DNA from: Bifidobacterium mizhiense
Lineage (GTDB): Bacteria; Actinomycetota; Actinomycetes; Actinomycetales; Bifidobacteriaceae
Direction of reading: 5' to 3'
NCBI RefSeq assembly: GCF_020884755.1
Contig: NZ_BPWE01000001.1
Span: 744,001-808,000 of the forward strand
Length of the DNA stretch: 64,000 nucleotides
Shown: in pieces, positions 48,997-60,369 of the stretch
How positions within the stretch are numbered: position 1 is the first letter of the stretch
How the letters are laid out: each line of letters starts with the position of its first letter
The notes under the pieces: generated by a model
The model's database searches: none
What the model was told of the DNA's origin: nothing
The model's input: only the letters and a program-made list of their open reading frames with translations
Translations under genes and position numbers: made by a program

Positions 48997-50412
48997 TCAG
49001 ACCCCTCCCTGCTGGTAGTCCTGGGGCATGTCCTTGAACTTGGACTTCTCGCCCAGGAAGGCCAGCTTGAAGGTGTCGGTGGGGCCGTTGCGGTGCTTGG
49101 CCAGGATGATATCGGCCTCCCCCGGGCGGTCCTCCTTGTCGTAGAAGTCCGGCCGGTGGACCAGAAAGACTACGTCGGCATCCTGCTCGATGGATCCCGA
49201 CTCACGCAGGTCGGAGAGCATGGGCTTCTTATCGTTGCGCATCTCAGGACCACGGTTGAGCTGGCTCAGCGCCACCACCGGGACCTCCAGTTCCTTGGCC
49301 AGCAGCTTCAGGGCGCGCGAGAAGTCGGAGACCTCCTGTTGGCGGGACTCCACCCGCTTGCCCGAGGTCATCAGCTGCAGGTAGTCGATGACCACCAGCT
49401 TCAGGTCGTTGGTCTGCTTGAGCCGACGGCACTTGGCTCGGATCTCCATCAGGCTCATGTTGGGCGAATCGTCCAGGAAGAGCGGGGCATCCTGGAGTCT
49501 GCTCCAGAAGGTGTTCAGGGTGTTCCAGCGCTCAGGGGTAATGTCGTCCGCCCGGCGCAGGGCCACCAGGGGGATGTCGGTCTCGGCCGAGATGATGCGC
49601 TGGGCCAGCTCGTTCTTGCTCATCTCCAGGGAGAAGACCACTGTGGTCATGTTGTTGTGGAGGGCCGCAGCGCGGGCGAAATCGATGCCCAGGGTGGACT
49701 TGCCCATGGCGGGGCGGCCGGCCACCACAATCATCTGACCAGGCTGCAGGCCCTGGGTCACGTCGTCGATACTCTTGAAGCCTGTGGGCACACCCCGCTC
49801 CATGTCGCCGTTCTGCAGCTTGTCCAACTGGTCCAGGGTGTCATGGACGACCGGCCCGATGGCCTCGTAATCCTGACGAACCCTGCCCACGCTCATCTCG
49901 TAGACCTCGGCCTGGGCCAGGTTGACGATGTCCTCGGCCTGGGAGCCCTCGGCCGAGTAGCCCAGCTGGGCGATCTTGGTGCCGGCCGCAATCACATTGC
50001 GCAGGATGGCCCGCTGGTGGACGATTTCCGCATAGTAGGTGGCATTGGCGGCTGTAGGAACCGAGGCCACCAGGGAGTGCAGATAGTCAGTGCCCCCCAC
50101 CTTCTCCAAGTCGCCGGACTTGAGCAGCTCGTTGGCCACCAGGACCGCATCCACCGGCTGGGAGGCTGAAAAGAGGGTGACGATGGCCTCGTAGATGGTC
50201 TGGTGCTTGGGCTGGTAGAAGTCGGATATGTCGATCATCTGGCTGACCTCGCCGATGGCATCCTTGCTCATGAGCATGCCGCCCAGGACGGCCATCTCGG
50301 CATCGTCGTCATGCGGGGGCACCCGGTCGAAGAGCATGTCACGGCCAGTCTGAGCATGATCGGTGGGATGCTGTTCGGGATGGGTGTAGTCGGTGTAGTC
50401 GTCGGAAGCCAT
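48997..50412 (-). CDS. dnaB: Replicative DNA helicase
   Basis: A 471-residue DnaB with the N-terminal domain DAEMAVLGGMLMSKDAIG, linker, and RecA-like domain: Walker A VVAGRPAMGKSTLGID, FSLEMSKNELAQR and LVVIDYLQLM. The C-terminal block ESGSIEQDADVVFLVHRPDFYDKED is typical. ATG at 50412 and GTG at 50418 have no ribosome site, but TAGAAT lies just upstream, so the message may be leaderless. There is no intein. It heads a unit with murT and gatD. Confidence 0.95.
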   Translation of the reverse strand: MASDDYTDYTHPEQHPTDHAQTGRDMLFDRVPPHDDDAEMAVLGGMLMSKDAIGEVSQMIDISDFYQPKHQTIYEAIVTLFSASQPVDAVLVANELLKSGDLEKVGGTDYLHSLVASVPTAANATYYAEIVHQRAILRNVIAAGTKIAQLGYSAEGSQAEDIVNLAQAEVYEMSVGRVRQDYEAIGPVVHDTLDQLDKLQNGDMERGVPTGFKSIDDVTQGLQPGQMIVVAGRPAMGKSTLGIDFARAAALHNNMTTVVFSLEMSKNELAQRIISAETDIPLVALRRADDITPERWNTLNTFWSRLQDAPLFLDDSPNMSLMEIRAKCRRLKQTNDLKLVVIDYLQLMTSGKRVESRQQEVSDFSRALKLLAKELEVPVVALSQLNRGPEMRNDKKPMLSDLRESGSIEQDADVVFLVHRPDFYDKEDRPGEADIILAKHRNGPTDTFKLAFLGEKSKFKDMPQDYQQGGV

Positions 50413-50418
50413 AGCCAC

Positions 50419-50744
50419 GATTCTACGAAGAAGACCGTCCTTAACAGCCCTAAGAGAAGGATTTCACCCAAGGCATTCACCAGGAGGCACCGAGCTCTCC
50501 GGTGCAGCACAGAGTCGCCCCTGCATGTGCATAGAAAAATAAGTTATCCACATTCAAGGCGTGTCCTAGAGGACATGTGCGCAACTTATCCACCTCATGG
50601 GTATAACTCTGTGCAAAACTTGGGGACAGTCTTCCACATCATCAATCCAGCTTGCACTCGGGCCTATTTGGTGATACAGCATCTACCGGCAAGGCGTCCA
50701 CGGACTGACTTCCAGGGGTTGTGTCTTCAGTCCAGAGCATTAGC
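50419..50744. promoter_or_regulatory. Intergenic region with DnaA box-like sites
   Basis: This divergent region between dnaB and the MATE gene has no coding content. It holds a perfect TTATCCACA at 50544-50552 and a one-mismatch TTATCCACC at 50586-50594. GTCCT and AGGAC form a small inverted repeat at 50563-50574. It also carries the dnaB promoter on the minus strand. It does not have the many boxes or AT-rich unwinding region expected of a replication origin. Confidence 0.55.
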
Positions 50745-52145
50745 ATGACGTCCATGCGCAGCCAGAGGAACATCACCGAAACCAAGACCGGACCAATCAC
50801 GCCGGAAGAGCGGCGGGCGACCTACCGGACCATCGCTGGACTGGCCATACCCACCTTCGGCCAGCTGATCGCCTCCCCGCTCTTCGTCATGATCGACACC
50901 GCCATCGTGGGCCACATCAGCGACTCGGCCCTGGCCGGGCTCTCCATCGGATCCACCGTGGTACTGACCACCGTGGGCCTGTGCATCTTCCTGGCCTACG
51001 GAACCACCTCCCAGGTGGCCCGACTCATGGGCGCCGGCCGCCGCAGGGAGGGGATGCAGGCCGGTGTGGACGGCATGTGGCTGGCCTTCGTCATCGGCCT
51101 GGTCGTCTGTGCCGTTCTCCTGGCTTTGAGTCGGCCCATCTGCAGCCTGATGGGAGCCCGCGGGCCGGTCCTGCAGGCAGCGCAGACCTATCTGAACGCT
51201 CTGGTCTTCGGCCTCCCGGCCATGCTCCTGGTCTACGCGGCCAACGGCATCTTCCGTGGGTTGCAGAAAGTAAAAATCACCCTGGTGGCCGCCGTGTCAG
51301 GCGCCATTCTCAACACCGCTTTGGAGGTCCTTCTGGTCTTCGGCCTGCACATGGACATTCTGGGTTCGGGCGTGGCCACCCTGATCGCCGAGTGGGCCAT
51401 GGGGCTCTTCCTGACCATTCCCGCCCTGGTTTGGGCCCGTCAGGAAGGCGCCCAACTGCGGCCCCGGCTCTCAGGCATGGCGGCCAGCATGGGCGACGGC
51501 TTCCCGCTCTTCCTGCGAACCCTGGCCCTGCGGGTCTGCCTCTTTATGACCGTGGTGGCTGCGGCTCACCTGGGCGAGCAGGTGTTGGCCGCCTACCAGG
51601 GGGTCAACTCGGCCTGGAACTTCGGACTGAACATGCTGGATGCCGTGGGCATCGCCGGTCAATCACTGGTAGCCAACGAGCTGGGCGCCGGACAGCGGTC
51701 GAGGGCACGGGTCATGACCGACCTGTCAGCCAAGGCCGGCATGGCCATGGGAGTGCTGGTCGGGCTGGTCATGATCGCCCTGGGCCTCTTCGCCGCTCCC
51801 CTCTTTAGCCCCACGCCGGCCATTAGGTCGCTGATCACCGTGGGCATGATCGTCCAGGGGGTCTTCATGCCCGTCGCCGGATGGATGTGGGCACTGGACG
51901 GGATCCTGATCGGGGCCGGAGACTATCGCTACCTGGCAGCCACCTGCTCCCTGACGGCTGTAATCTACGTGATCGGTCTGCTGGGCATGACGGCTCTGGC
52001 CATGAACTGGACACCCACCTGGCGGATAGCCATGCTCTGGGCCGTGCTCAATGTCCTCTTCATCGGCGTCAGGGCCATCTGCAATGGCCTGAGAACGCGC
52101 ACCGATGTCTGGATGGGAACAATTGACCAGGCCAGCCAAGCCTGA
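50745..52145 (+). CDS. MATE-family efflux transporter (DinF-like)
   Basis: A ~466-residue membrane protein with 12 predicted helices and the MATE/DinF signatures IAGLAIPTFGQLIASPLF, VDTAIVGHIS-like text (MIDTAIVGHISDSALAG), ANGIFRGLQKVK and NAVGIAGQSL-like text (LDAVGIAGQSLVANELGAG). It exports cationic or other small molecules by cation antiport. The start is uncertain: ATG at 50745 is chosen over GTG at 50721, and neither has a strong ribosome site. It is convergent with glnB. Confidence 0.9.
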   Translation: MTSMRSQRNITETKTGPITPEERRATYRTIAGLAIPTFGQLIASPLFVMIDTAIVGHISDSALAGLSIGSTVVLTTVGLCIFLAYGTTSQVARLMGAGRRREGMQAGVDGMWLAFVIGLVVCAVLLALSRPICSLMGARGPVLQAAQTYLNALVFGLPAMLLVYAANGIFRGLQKVKITLVAAVSGAILNTALEVLLVFGLHMDILGSGVATLIAEWAMGLFLTIPALVWARQEGAQLRPRLSGMAASMGDGFPLFLRTLALRVCLFMTVVAAAHLGEQVLAAYQGVNSAWNFGLNMLDAVGIAGQSLVANELGAGQRSRARVMTDLSAKAGMAMGVLVGLVMIALGLFAAPLFSPTPAIRSLITVGMIVQGVFMPVAGWMWALDGILIGAGDYRYLAATCSLTAVIYVIGLLGMTALAMNWTPTWRIAMLWAVLNVLFIGVRAICNGLRTRTDVWMGTIDQASQA

Positions 52146-52155
52146 AAAGACATAG

Positions 52156-52211
52156 AAAAAGCAGGACCCCAACTGCCGGACCATAAATCGGTCACAGCGA
52201 CGGGATCCTGC
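52156..52211 (-). terminator. Rho-independent terminator of amtB-glnB
   Basis: On the minus strand GCAGGATCCC pairs with GGGGTCCTGC (one offset base), with an inner GACC..GGTC hairpin, followed by TTTTTC. It begins just after the glnB stop codon and also lies at the end of the convergent MATE gene. Confidence 0.75.
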
Positions 52212-52236
52212 CGAAACTGGTCAGTAGGTGACGGCC

Positions 52237-53858
<1,622 letters not shown>

Positions 53859-54048
53859 GCCTACACCTCTCTTTTCCCCATCCGGGCGGGCAGTCCCCAA
53901 TAAAGAGGGCTTCCCTCCGGACAGCCTACGTCAGATTCTCTTCCACTTCCCGATTCATCAAACAGGAAGAGGATGACGGTCAGGTCACCGTCGCATTACC
54001 TCCGGGTGACTATTGGATGACCACTTTATGACCAGCCGAACGGCCGGA

Positions 54049-55266
54049 CTACTCGTCTCCCAGAATGCCGTCGACAAAGGACTCGGGATCGAAAACGGCC
54101 AGATCATCGGGTCCCTCGCCCAGCCCAACCAGCTTGACAGGCACACCCAGCTCACGCTGGACCGAAACGACGATGCCGCCCTTGGCTGAGCCGTCCAGCT
54201 TGGTCAGGACGATGCCCGTGACCCCGATGGCCTGGGCGAAGACCTGAGCCTGGATCATCCCGTTCTGCCCGGTGGTGGCATCCAGGACCAGCAGAACCTC
54301 GTCCACGGGCAGGTTCTTTTCGATCACCCGCCGGATCTTGCCCAGTTGGTCCATCAGATTAGCCTTGTTCTGTAGACGGCCGGCGGTGTCCACAATGAGG
54401 ACATCTGCCTGATCATTTTTGGCCCGTTCAGCCGCTTCGAAGGCCACAGAGGCCGGGTCGGCGCCGTCGCGGTCGCTGCGAACCACGGGCACACCCACCT
54501 TGCCGCCCCAGGTCTCCAGCTGGTCAGCGGCGGCGGCGCGGAAGGTGTCGGCGGCACCCATGACCACCGACTTGCCATCGGCCACGAAGAGTCTGGCCAG
54601 CTTGCCCGCCGTGGTGGTCTTGCCCGTGCCGTTGACGCCCACCATGATGACGACCGACGGCCTGTTGGCCTGAGGTCGGGCAGCCACCAGAGTTCGATCC
54701 ATATTGGGGTCGACCAGATCGATCAGGCGCTGACGAAGACCACGACGCACTGCCGCGGGGTCCTTCTGCCCGGTAATTCGGGCATCGTCACGCAACTGCT
54801 TCACCAACTGTTCGCTGGCCTCGGCGCCCACATCCGCCATGAGCAGGGTGTCTTCCACATCCTCCCAGTCGGACTCGCTCAGATGGTCCTTGGTCAGAAT
54901 GGCAAAGAGGGCCTTGCCGAAGGGGTTGGGGCTCTTGGCCAGCCTGGCCTTGAGCCTGGTCATACGAGATGCAGAGGCCTCCGGATGAGCCAGCTCCTCC
55001 TGCGCCGACGATACTGCCTGCCCGGCTGAGGACGACTGACTGGACTCCTTTGAATCGACTGAGCCGGAACCCGTAGAAGCGTCCGGATTAGGAGAAGCAC
55101 TCGATGCATGCGAATCCGCTGGGGAGGCATCAGGCTCTTCCGCCCTGCCGGGGCGCGTGGAATCCCCCTGGGACCGGCGTTTACGGACCGCCACCAGAAT
55201 GCCGACCACGGCCAGCACCAGGACGATCAGCACCGCGATAAGAATAAGGAGTTGCTGTGTTGTCAT
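54049..55266 (-). CDS. ftsY: Signal recognition particle receptor FtsY
   Basis: A ~405-residue SRP GTPase. An N-terminal hydrophobic helix ([22 protein letters not shown]) is followed by a Ser/Asp/Glu-rich A domain (residues ~35-105) and the NG domain. The GTPase motifs are [34 protein letters not shown] and [10 protein letters not shown]. It docks ribosomes carrying the SRP (RNA at 7.8 kb) to the membrane. ATG at 55266 gives the helix at the start; an earlier frame begins at 55296. It lies near amtB-glnB, as in other actinobacteria. Confidence 0.94.
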   Translation of the reverse strand: MTTQQLLILIAVLIVLVLAVVGILVAVRKRRSQGDSTRPGRAEEPDASPADSHASSASPNPDASTGSGSVDSKESSQSSSAGQAVSSAQEELAHPEASASRMTRLKARLAKSPNPFGKALFAILTKDHLSESDWEDVEDTLLMADVGAEASEQLVKQLRDDARITGQKDPAAVRRGLRQRLIDLVDPNMDRTLVAARPQANRPSVVIMVGVNGTGKTTTAGKLARLFVADGKSVVMGAADTFRAAAADQLETWGGKVGVPVVRSDRDGADPASVAFEAAERAKNDQADVLIVDTAGRLQNKANLMDQLGKIRRVIEKNLPVDEVLLVLDATTGQNGMIQAQVFAQAIGVTGIVLTKLDGSAKGGIVVSVQRELGVPVKLVGLGEGPDDLAVFDPESFVDGILGDE

Positions 55267-55315
55267 AGGTACCAGCCTAAAGGCGAAAAGGGACACGGAC
55301 GGTCACCACCAACGA

Positions 55316-55888
55316 TCACTTTCCGCTTGGATAGCTCGTTCCCGCCTGCGAACCGCTCTTGACTGCTGGCATGACGTCGGAGGTGGTGGACTGAGGCTCC
55401 CGTCGCTGCGAACGTGAAGGCTCAGGGCTGGGTGATCGCAGGGTGGAGTTCCTGGGAGCTGGAGGCCCAGAGGCCGTAGAAGCCAACTGCGCGGCATTCT
55501 TCTGTTGTCTAGGGCTGACCGACGATGTGGAATCGCTGCTCGGTGGCGGGGGCAGATTTATTTCGCCCGTGGAATCGGAGGCCAGCATGCCTCGAACTTC
55601 CACCACGGAGGAGGAATTGACATAGACCGGATAGGGATGTTCGGAATCTTCAGCGGTTGATGCATCCTCGCCCGATCCAGGGGCGAAAGACAGATGCCCC
55701 CCTGCTACACGTGGCAACTGATTCTCTCGCTCCTGCTGACGGCGGGCGGCCCTGTGCACGCGCTCATTCAGCGACTGGGAGAAGGCACGGTCCTGGGACT
55801 CGCCAAGCGCCAGACGCATGACGAATACGATGAATGCCGCCACCACCAGCACCCATATCAGGACAATCAGCCAGACCATACACGCCAT
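55316..55888 (-). CDS. Single-pass membrane protein of unknown function
   Basis: A 190-residue protein with one N-terminal helix (VWLIVLIWVLVVAAFIVFVMRLAL), a charged juxtamembrane helix (NERVHRAARRQQEREN), and a long Ser/Pro-rich tail. It resembles small actinobacterial envelope proteins but has no motif I can name. It lies 49 bases upstream of ftsY in the same direction and may be co-transcribed. Confidence 0.65.
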   Translation of the reverse strand: MACMVWLIVLIWVLVVAAFIVFVMRLALGESQDRAFSQSLNERVHRAARRQQERENQLPRVAGGHLSFAPGSGEDASTAEDSEHPYPVYVNSSSVVEVRGMLASDSTGEINLPPPPSSDSTSSVSPRQQKNAAQLASTASGPPAPRNSTLRSPSPEPSRSQRREPQSTTSDVMPAVKSGSQAGTSYPSGK

Positions 55889-56104
55889 TCTCTCAGAAGA
55901 ACGCCACAGACGCGCTAAGACACGAGGAATCTATCGGTCTCTTTCACACTGAAGGGTCAGCGTATGCTCAAGATCCTTCTTATATCCGAGGCGGCTGCAG
56001 GCAGCGAAGAAAGGTTCGCGCAGGAATTACCCTAAACCGAGTCCGCAACTACCATTCAAGAAACGAGAAGTCTTTTGGGATACGGTGCATAACCGCCAGC
56101 AGTA

Positions 56105-56836
56105 TTATTTCCAGCGAAAACCGTATATGGAAACAAGCCCTAAGGTCATGCAGCCCACGGCCAGGTATAGAATCCCGAGCCAGGCATGAGGCCAGGTGCC
56201 CGATCCAATCAGCATCATCGACAAGGCCTCCCTCATGTGATATAGGGGCGTATACGGGGCGATGGTCTGCACCCAGGACGGCAGCATATTGAGCGGCATC
56301 ATAGCTCCGCCGATGAAGCCCAGGGGCAGAATAATGATGTTCGCAAGGATGGATACCCCTGCGATGGAGTAAATTATCATGGCGATAATGACACCCAGGA
56401 AGAAGAACAAAAGATAGCCAAGGACCAGGGGAAGCAATCCCGACAAAAACGTCGGTTTCAGCCTCATTCCCATGACCATCCCCAAGACGACAAGCACTAC
56501 AGCCTGCGCCAGAAGGACGACGATACCCACAACAGCCTGGGAGAGGATAATCACATTCCAGGATAGAGGAAAATTGCGAACCGTCTGAAGCATGCCATTC
56601 TCACGCCAGAGGGCAAGATGCGAAGCACCGGCAAAAATACCCACGTAGGCCGCACCAAACGCAATGACATTGGCGCTGATTTGACTGGCAATATCAACTC
56701 CAGGAACGTAGCTCTTAAAAGACAGGACCAGGACCAGCAACAAGGCTATAGGAAATAGAAAGGTGAAAACCAAAGTGGACCAGTCACGAATATCGTAGTG
56801 GAACATCAACTTGAATAGAGTTTTGAAGCTGTTCAT
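56105..56836 (-). CDS. ABC-2 type exporter permease
   Basis: A 243-residue permease with six predicted helices, an N-terminal amphipathic start (FKTLFKLMFHYDIRDW), and the DrrB-like text GFIGGAMMPLNMLPSWVQ and IAPYTPLYHMREALS. It partners the ATPase encoded just upstream; their genes overlap by 4 bases. The pair probably exports a drug, lipid or peptide. The surrounding DNA is more AT-rich than the rest of the window. Confidence 0.88.
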   Translation of the reverse strand: MNSFKTLFKLMFHYDIRDWSTLVFTFLFPIALLLVLVLSFKSYVPGVDIASQISANVIAFGAAYVGIFAGASHLALWRENGMLQTVRNFPLSWNVIILSQAVVGIVVLLAQAVVLVVLGMVMGMRLKPTFLSGLLPLVLGYLLFFFLGVIIAMIIYSIAGVSILANIIILPLGFIGGAMMPLNMLPSWVQTIAPYTPLYHMREALSMMLIGSGTWPHAWLGILYLAVGCMTLGLVSIYGFRWK

Positions 56837-57741
56837 TTGACGTTCTCCTTTTCGAGAAGGCGAAGGTAGACATCCTCCAGACGCCCATCCTTGACTTGCG
56901 CCTGGCTTGTATTGATCCCTGAATCAACCAATTTCGCGAAAGTAACTCCGGTATCCCTGGTGCGAACTGTTAGACCGTCGGGTGTGGCTTTTACATAGTC
57001 AGCTCCCACGAGACGGGCTACATGATCGGCCTGATCCAAGGCATTCGGAAGAAGAATGGTCGATTCCATCTCTGCTTGCGCAATAAGCTTGCTAGGACTG
57101 GCCGTCACGAGAATATGCTTATCCGCCAAGATCGAGACCACGTTGCACAACCGCTCCGCCTCGTCCAGATGGTGCGTTGTATAAAGAACCGTGGCGGCCA
57201 ATTGCTGACTGGATTTGAGCAGGCTCACAAGGTCATGGCGCGACTCAGGATCGAGGGCAGCAGTGGGTTCGTCCAAAAAGAGTAGCCGAGGATGGTGGAC
57301 GACAGCCGTGGCGATGGCCAGTCTCTGTTGTTCGCCGCCGGACAATGATTCAACCTTGTTGGATGCCACATGATCCAGTTTCAATGCATCAATAAGATCG
57401 TCCACACGCGACCGGGGCACCTGGTAGATATCGGCCACTGCAGTAAGGTGCTCAAGGAGCGTCGTTTTGGGGAAGAAGGACGACTTTTGAGGCTGGATGC
57501 CTATTTGGCGCAGCAGGGCCAAGTTGCGTGGATAGGGCGTCTTGCCCAGAACGGAGACCGTTCCCTCAACCGGTTTTTGCAGTCCTTCCAGGACGGTGAA
57601 CAAGGTTGTCTTTCCAGCGCCATTTGGCCCGATGACCCCATGGAAAGACCCTTCTTCAACCTCCAATGAAAGATGAGAGAGAATCGTTTTGTTCTTTATT
57701 CGAACAGTAAGGTTCGATACGCTTACTTCGATATTGCCCAT
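56833..57741 (-). CDS. ABC exporter ATPase (DrrA/CcmA type)
   Basis: A 302-residue ATPase: Walker A GVIGPNGAGKTTLFT, Q-loop IGIQPQKSSFFP, signature LSGGEQQRLAIATAVV, Walker B LLFLDEPTAALD and switch TTHHLDEAERL. A ~90-residue C-terminal extension is typical of DrrA-like subunits. ATG at 57741 has AAAGG seven bases upstream; a longer frame begins at 57762. It is translationally coupled to the permease gene. Confidence 0.92.
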   Translation of the reverse strand: MGNIEVSVSNLTVRIKNKTILSHLSLEVEEGSFHGVIGPNGAGKTTLFTVLEGLQKPVEGTVSVLGKTPYPRNLALLRQIGIQPQKSSFFPKTTLLEHLTAVADIYQVPRSRVDDLIDALKLDHVASNKVESLSGGEQQRLAIATAVVHHPRLLFLDEPTAALDPESRHDLVSLLKSSQQLAATVLYTTHHLDEAERLCNVVSILADKHILVTASPSKLIAQAEMESTILLPNALDQADHVARLVGADYVKATPDGLTVRTRDTGVTFAKLVDSGINTSQAQVKDGRLEDVYLRLLEKENVK

Positions 57742-58382
57742 TCCAGAGCCTTTCAGCGTCAATACTGATGTGGTAAAGCGCGGGTTGTGTCGTCTATTGT
57801 TGCTTGCCTATTCATGACTATTTCAATTTGCTGAGTCTGGGCAGGCAGAGGAAAAAAATCAGTTCAAATTCCGGCCCAGCATATTCTGGTGATTTTTGGC
57901 TCCGATGGTCTTTGCCATGAGACCATCTGCTTCAACTACGATAGTTTATTAATCCATATTCTTTCCTCACCCATGAGCCCAGAATTTCAGGCATTTTCTA
58001 ATAAAATACAAGCTGGATCAGACATAAAACCGCCACCGTCCCACAAATTATGGCGTCCAAGAGCACGTACTGACAAACGCCGATTCCACTACTGGTTTAC
58101 CTGCAGCTGGAACAGCATATTCCCATTTATCAAGCGAGCCGCCAAGGGGCGGCCGGGTACATCTACTTTGTTCCAATCGGCACTTTGGTAAGAGAAGTCA
58201 TACCAGTATCAGCAAAAGCGGATATTGAGAAAAGTGCGATGCTTGTTCCCCAGGCTCATGCTCACCAGTGGGGAGGTTGACCGCCGACAACAGTAGACCG
58301 CGCGAACGAACAGCGACGGCGATGATGCGAAACTCTGCAAGTTATCGACGGAACCCACTATTTCGCCCTTTTCGTGTATTGG
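57742..58382. other. AT-rich intergenic stretch without a clear gene
   Basis: This ~640-base region has reading frames in several directions, but none has a ribosome site, protein-like composition or adequate length. A minus-strand stretch near 58090-58205 reads as protein-like text (DFSYQSADWNK and LINGNMLFQL) without a start and is closed by a stop; it may be a decayed gene. The ABC exporter promoter should lie at its left end. Confidence 0.5.
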
Positions 58383-58604
58383 CTATCTCGAATGATGCTG
58401 GCCTTCACTGTTTCGCCGCCAGTGTCTTACCATCATGAAGACAATCATCATTAGCCAAGCTGCTGGGTACGTGCATGAACCCCAGAACCGTGAACCGGTG
58501 ACAAACGATGTAACATGAGCGAGAATGAATGCCAGGGCAAAAAAGCTGACAGCAATGACTTGCGGCTTATCGGATGGTTTCTGTGTCGAAGCTGTTTGTC
58601 CCAT
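58383..58604 (-). CDS. Small two-helix membrane protein
   Basis: A 73-residue protein with AAAGGAAC eight bases before its ATG. It has a short polar start, a helix (VIAVSFFALAFILAHVTSFV), a short loop, a second helix (AAWLMMIVFMMV), and a basic end (RHWRRNSEGQ). It lies about 640 bases upstream of the ABC exporter genes in the same direction. Such proteins can be immunity, accessory or leader-type membrane proteins; none can be chosen. A longer frame starts at 58673 but lacks a ribosome site. Confidence 0.5.
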   Translation of the reverse strand: MGQTASTQKPSDKPQVIAVSFFALAFILAHVTSFVTGSRFWGSCTYPAAWLMMIVFMMVRHWRRNSEGQHHSR

Positions 58605-58803
58605 GGCGGTTCCTTTGCCGTCGTACATAATGCACGGAATGTGCATAAAAACAAAATATACACTAACCGGCATTCGCTCAAAATAAGCTTAAAATAAGTT
58701 CGCGTTCTGGATGCGCATATACGTCATAGCCGGAGAAAATCATTGCAGAGACCCTAGCCAGGAAGCAATTACATGAAAGCTGCTTTTGCATCCAAGATTG
58801 CGT

Positions 58804-59367
58804 TTACCGATCTGTTCGTTTCGTAGACAAATCAATCCAATACCGTTCTACTGACTGACCAGATCTGCTGGGGAGCACATTCTCCAGTCGCCCGCCACGC
58901 GAGAGGATGGTCCGGCGACTGGCCAGATTCGATGGGGAACAGGTAATCAGGACCCTGCTCATGCCCAGAGCAGCCGCCCGCCGAAGACATTCATCCAGCA
59001 TCAGCCCGGCATAGCCCCGCCGGCGACAATCCGGACGAACTGAATAGCCGATGTTGCCGCCCATGCGCAAAAGCGCCTGCGTAAGCTGCAACCTCAGCTG
59101 AATCATCCCCACCAGTTTGCCGCTGGGCACAAGGGCGGCGAACTGCAGGGCGGGCACAAATCCCGGCGGCAGATCATCGCCACGCGCCTGACGAGCCACC
59201 TCGGGCAGACCCGACCGACGAACCTCATCCAGGCTGTGGCAGTCCTCCAGGGGGCCGAGACCAGCCGCTTCATCCTGAAGCTGAGAACGGCAGGCCTGCA
59301 GATATTCCCAGATCATTTCGGCATCCACCGCCCCCGGCCGGTCCAACCTCACCAGACGGATTCCCAT
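58804..59367 (-). CDS. GNAT-family N-acetyltransferase
   Basis: A 187-residue acetyltransferase. The acetyl-CoA motif A is GYSVRPDCRRRGYAGLMLDECL, preceded by the beta strand LVGMIQLRLQL and followed by MSRVLITCSPSNLASRRTI. This arrangement resembles enzymes that acetylate small-molecule amines; the substrate is unknown. GGAGGTGG precedes the ATG. It stands alone between AT-rich flanks. Confidence 0.87.
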   Translation of the reverse strand: MGIRLVRLDRPGAVDAEMIWEYLQACRSQLQDEAAGLGPLEDCHSLDEVRRSGLPEVARQARGDDLPPGFVPALQFAALVPSGKLVGMIQLRLQLTQALLRMGGNIGYSVRPDCRRRGYAGLMLDECLRRAAALGMSRVLITCSPSNLASRRTILSRGGRLENVLPSRSGQSVERYWIDLSTKRTDR

Positions 59368-59688
59368 GGTCCACCTCCTCTGTCGAGTGTTTGGCCACCA
59401 CTTTGTGTTTCAGCTTACCTGAGCAGCATTCAACGGAACTGGCTTTCCAAAGCGAACAATCGCCGTTGGCACATCGTGCCCATAACCGAATAGCTGGAAC
59501 TCAATACAGCAAGAATCACAATGTGTAATGATTGTTCGACAAAGGTTCAATAAAAGTTCGTCCAAACTGGAATTCTGGGCTTTAGTCCTTAGCTTCAGCT
59601 TTATTAGATCAACGAAAACGTCACTTTGGAATCTTTTGTTCTTTCTGCTTTTCTCCTCGCGATGCCCGGAACAACTGGTCATGGAACG
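59368..59688. other. AT-rich intergenic region, doubtful short reading frame
   Basis: This ~320-base gap separates the response regulator gene from the GNAT gene. A 90-codon minus-strand frame (59410-59682) starts at an ATG 7 bases after the regulator stop without a ribosome site. Its Lys/Cys-rich composition is unlike neighbouring proteins. I do not call it a gene. Confidence 0.4.
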
Positions 59689-60369
59689 TCAGTCAGACAT
59701 TCCGGCCTGAAACCATGTGATGACAATTTGCGTACGATCTCGCAGACCGGTCTTGTCGAGTATGCGACTTACGTAACGCCGGACGGAGGTAATTTCGAGA
59801 GTGAGGCGCTGGCCTATTTCCCGGTTGGAGAGCCCTTGAGCGATGAGCCCGGCTATCTCGTACTCCCTGGGGGTCAACTTATCCAGCTGCTGCCTGGCCT
59901 GCGGATCACTGACCTCATGCCGGGCATAGGCTCTGTCGCGGTTGATGAGCTCTGCTGTAATACGGGGGGTGAGCACTGCGTCTCCATCGGCCACCGCGTG
60001 AATGGCTCGGTGCAGGTCTCTGGTAGACACATCCTTGAGCAGAAAGCCGTAGGCGCCTGCGTGCAGACCGGTGAAGGCGTAATCATCTTCATCATAGGTG
60101 GTCAGGATCAACGTGCGAATGTCGGGAAACTCCTTGGAAATGACCGCAGTGGCACTGATGCCGTCCATCACCGGCATGCGAACGTCCATCAGGATCACCC
60201 GAGGCAGCGGCTGTGTGGCTGCTTTCAACTCTTGCAGCATGGTCACAGCCTCCTGACCGTTGGAGGCTTGTCTGACAACCTGGAGATCATGGTCAGCCTC
60301 GATCATGCGGACCAGCCCCTTGCGGAGGAGCGGAAGGTCGTCGACCAGCATCAGGTCAATCATGGGCAT
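59689..60369 (-). CDS. NarL/LuxR-family response regulator
   Basis: A 226-residue regulator: a receiver domain with the phospho-acceptor Asp in VILMDVRMPVMDG, Asp pair near LMLVDDLPLL, and Lys in FLLKDVS. A LuxR helix-turn-helix follows at about residues 155-215 (LTPREYEIAGLIAQGLSNREIG). Its gene overlaps the histidine kinase gene by 14 bases. With that kinase it probably controls the downstream-encoded FtsX-type ABC transporter. Confidence 0.94.
   Translation of the reverse strand: MPMIDLMLVDDLPLLRKGLVRMIEADHDLQVVRQASNGQEAVTMLQELKAATQPLPRVILMDVRMPVMDGISATAVISKEFPDIRTLILTTYDEDDYAFTGLHAGAYGFLLKDVSTRDLHRAIHAVADGDAVLTPRITAELINRDRAYARHEVSDPQARQQLDKLTPREYEIAGLIAQGLSNREIGQRLTLEITSVRRYVSRILDKTGLRDRTQIVITWFQAGMSD

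Noticed and set aside
48997-50412. Intein in dnaB
   Set aside because: Walker A, Walker B and the C-terminal blocks are uninterrupted, and the length is normal for DnaB.
50419-50744. Possible chromosomal replication origin
   Set aside because: Two DnaA boxes are too few, there is no AT-rich unwinding region, and dnaA, dnaN and rpmH are not nearby.
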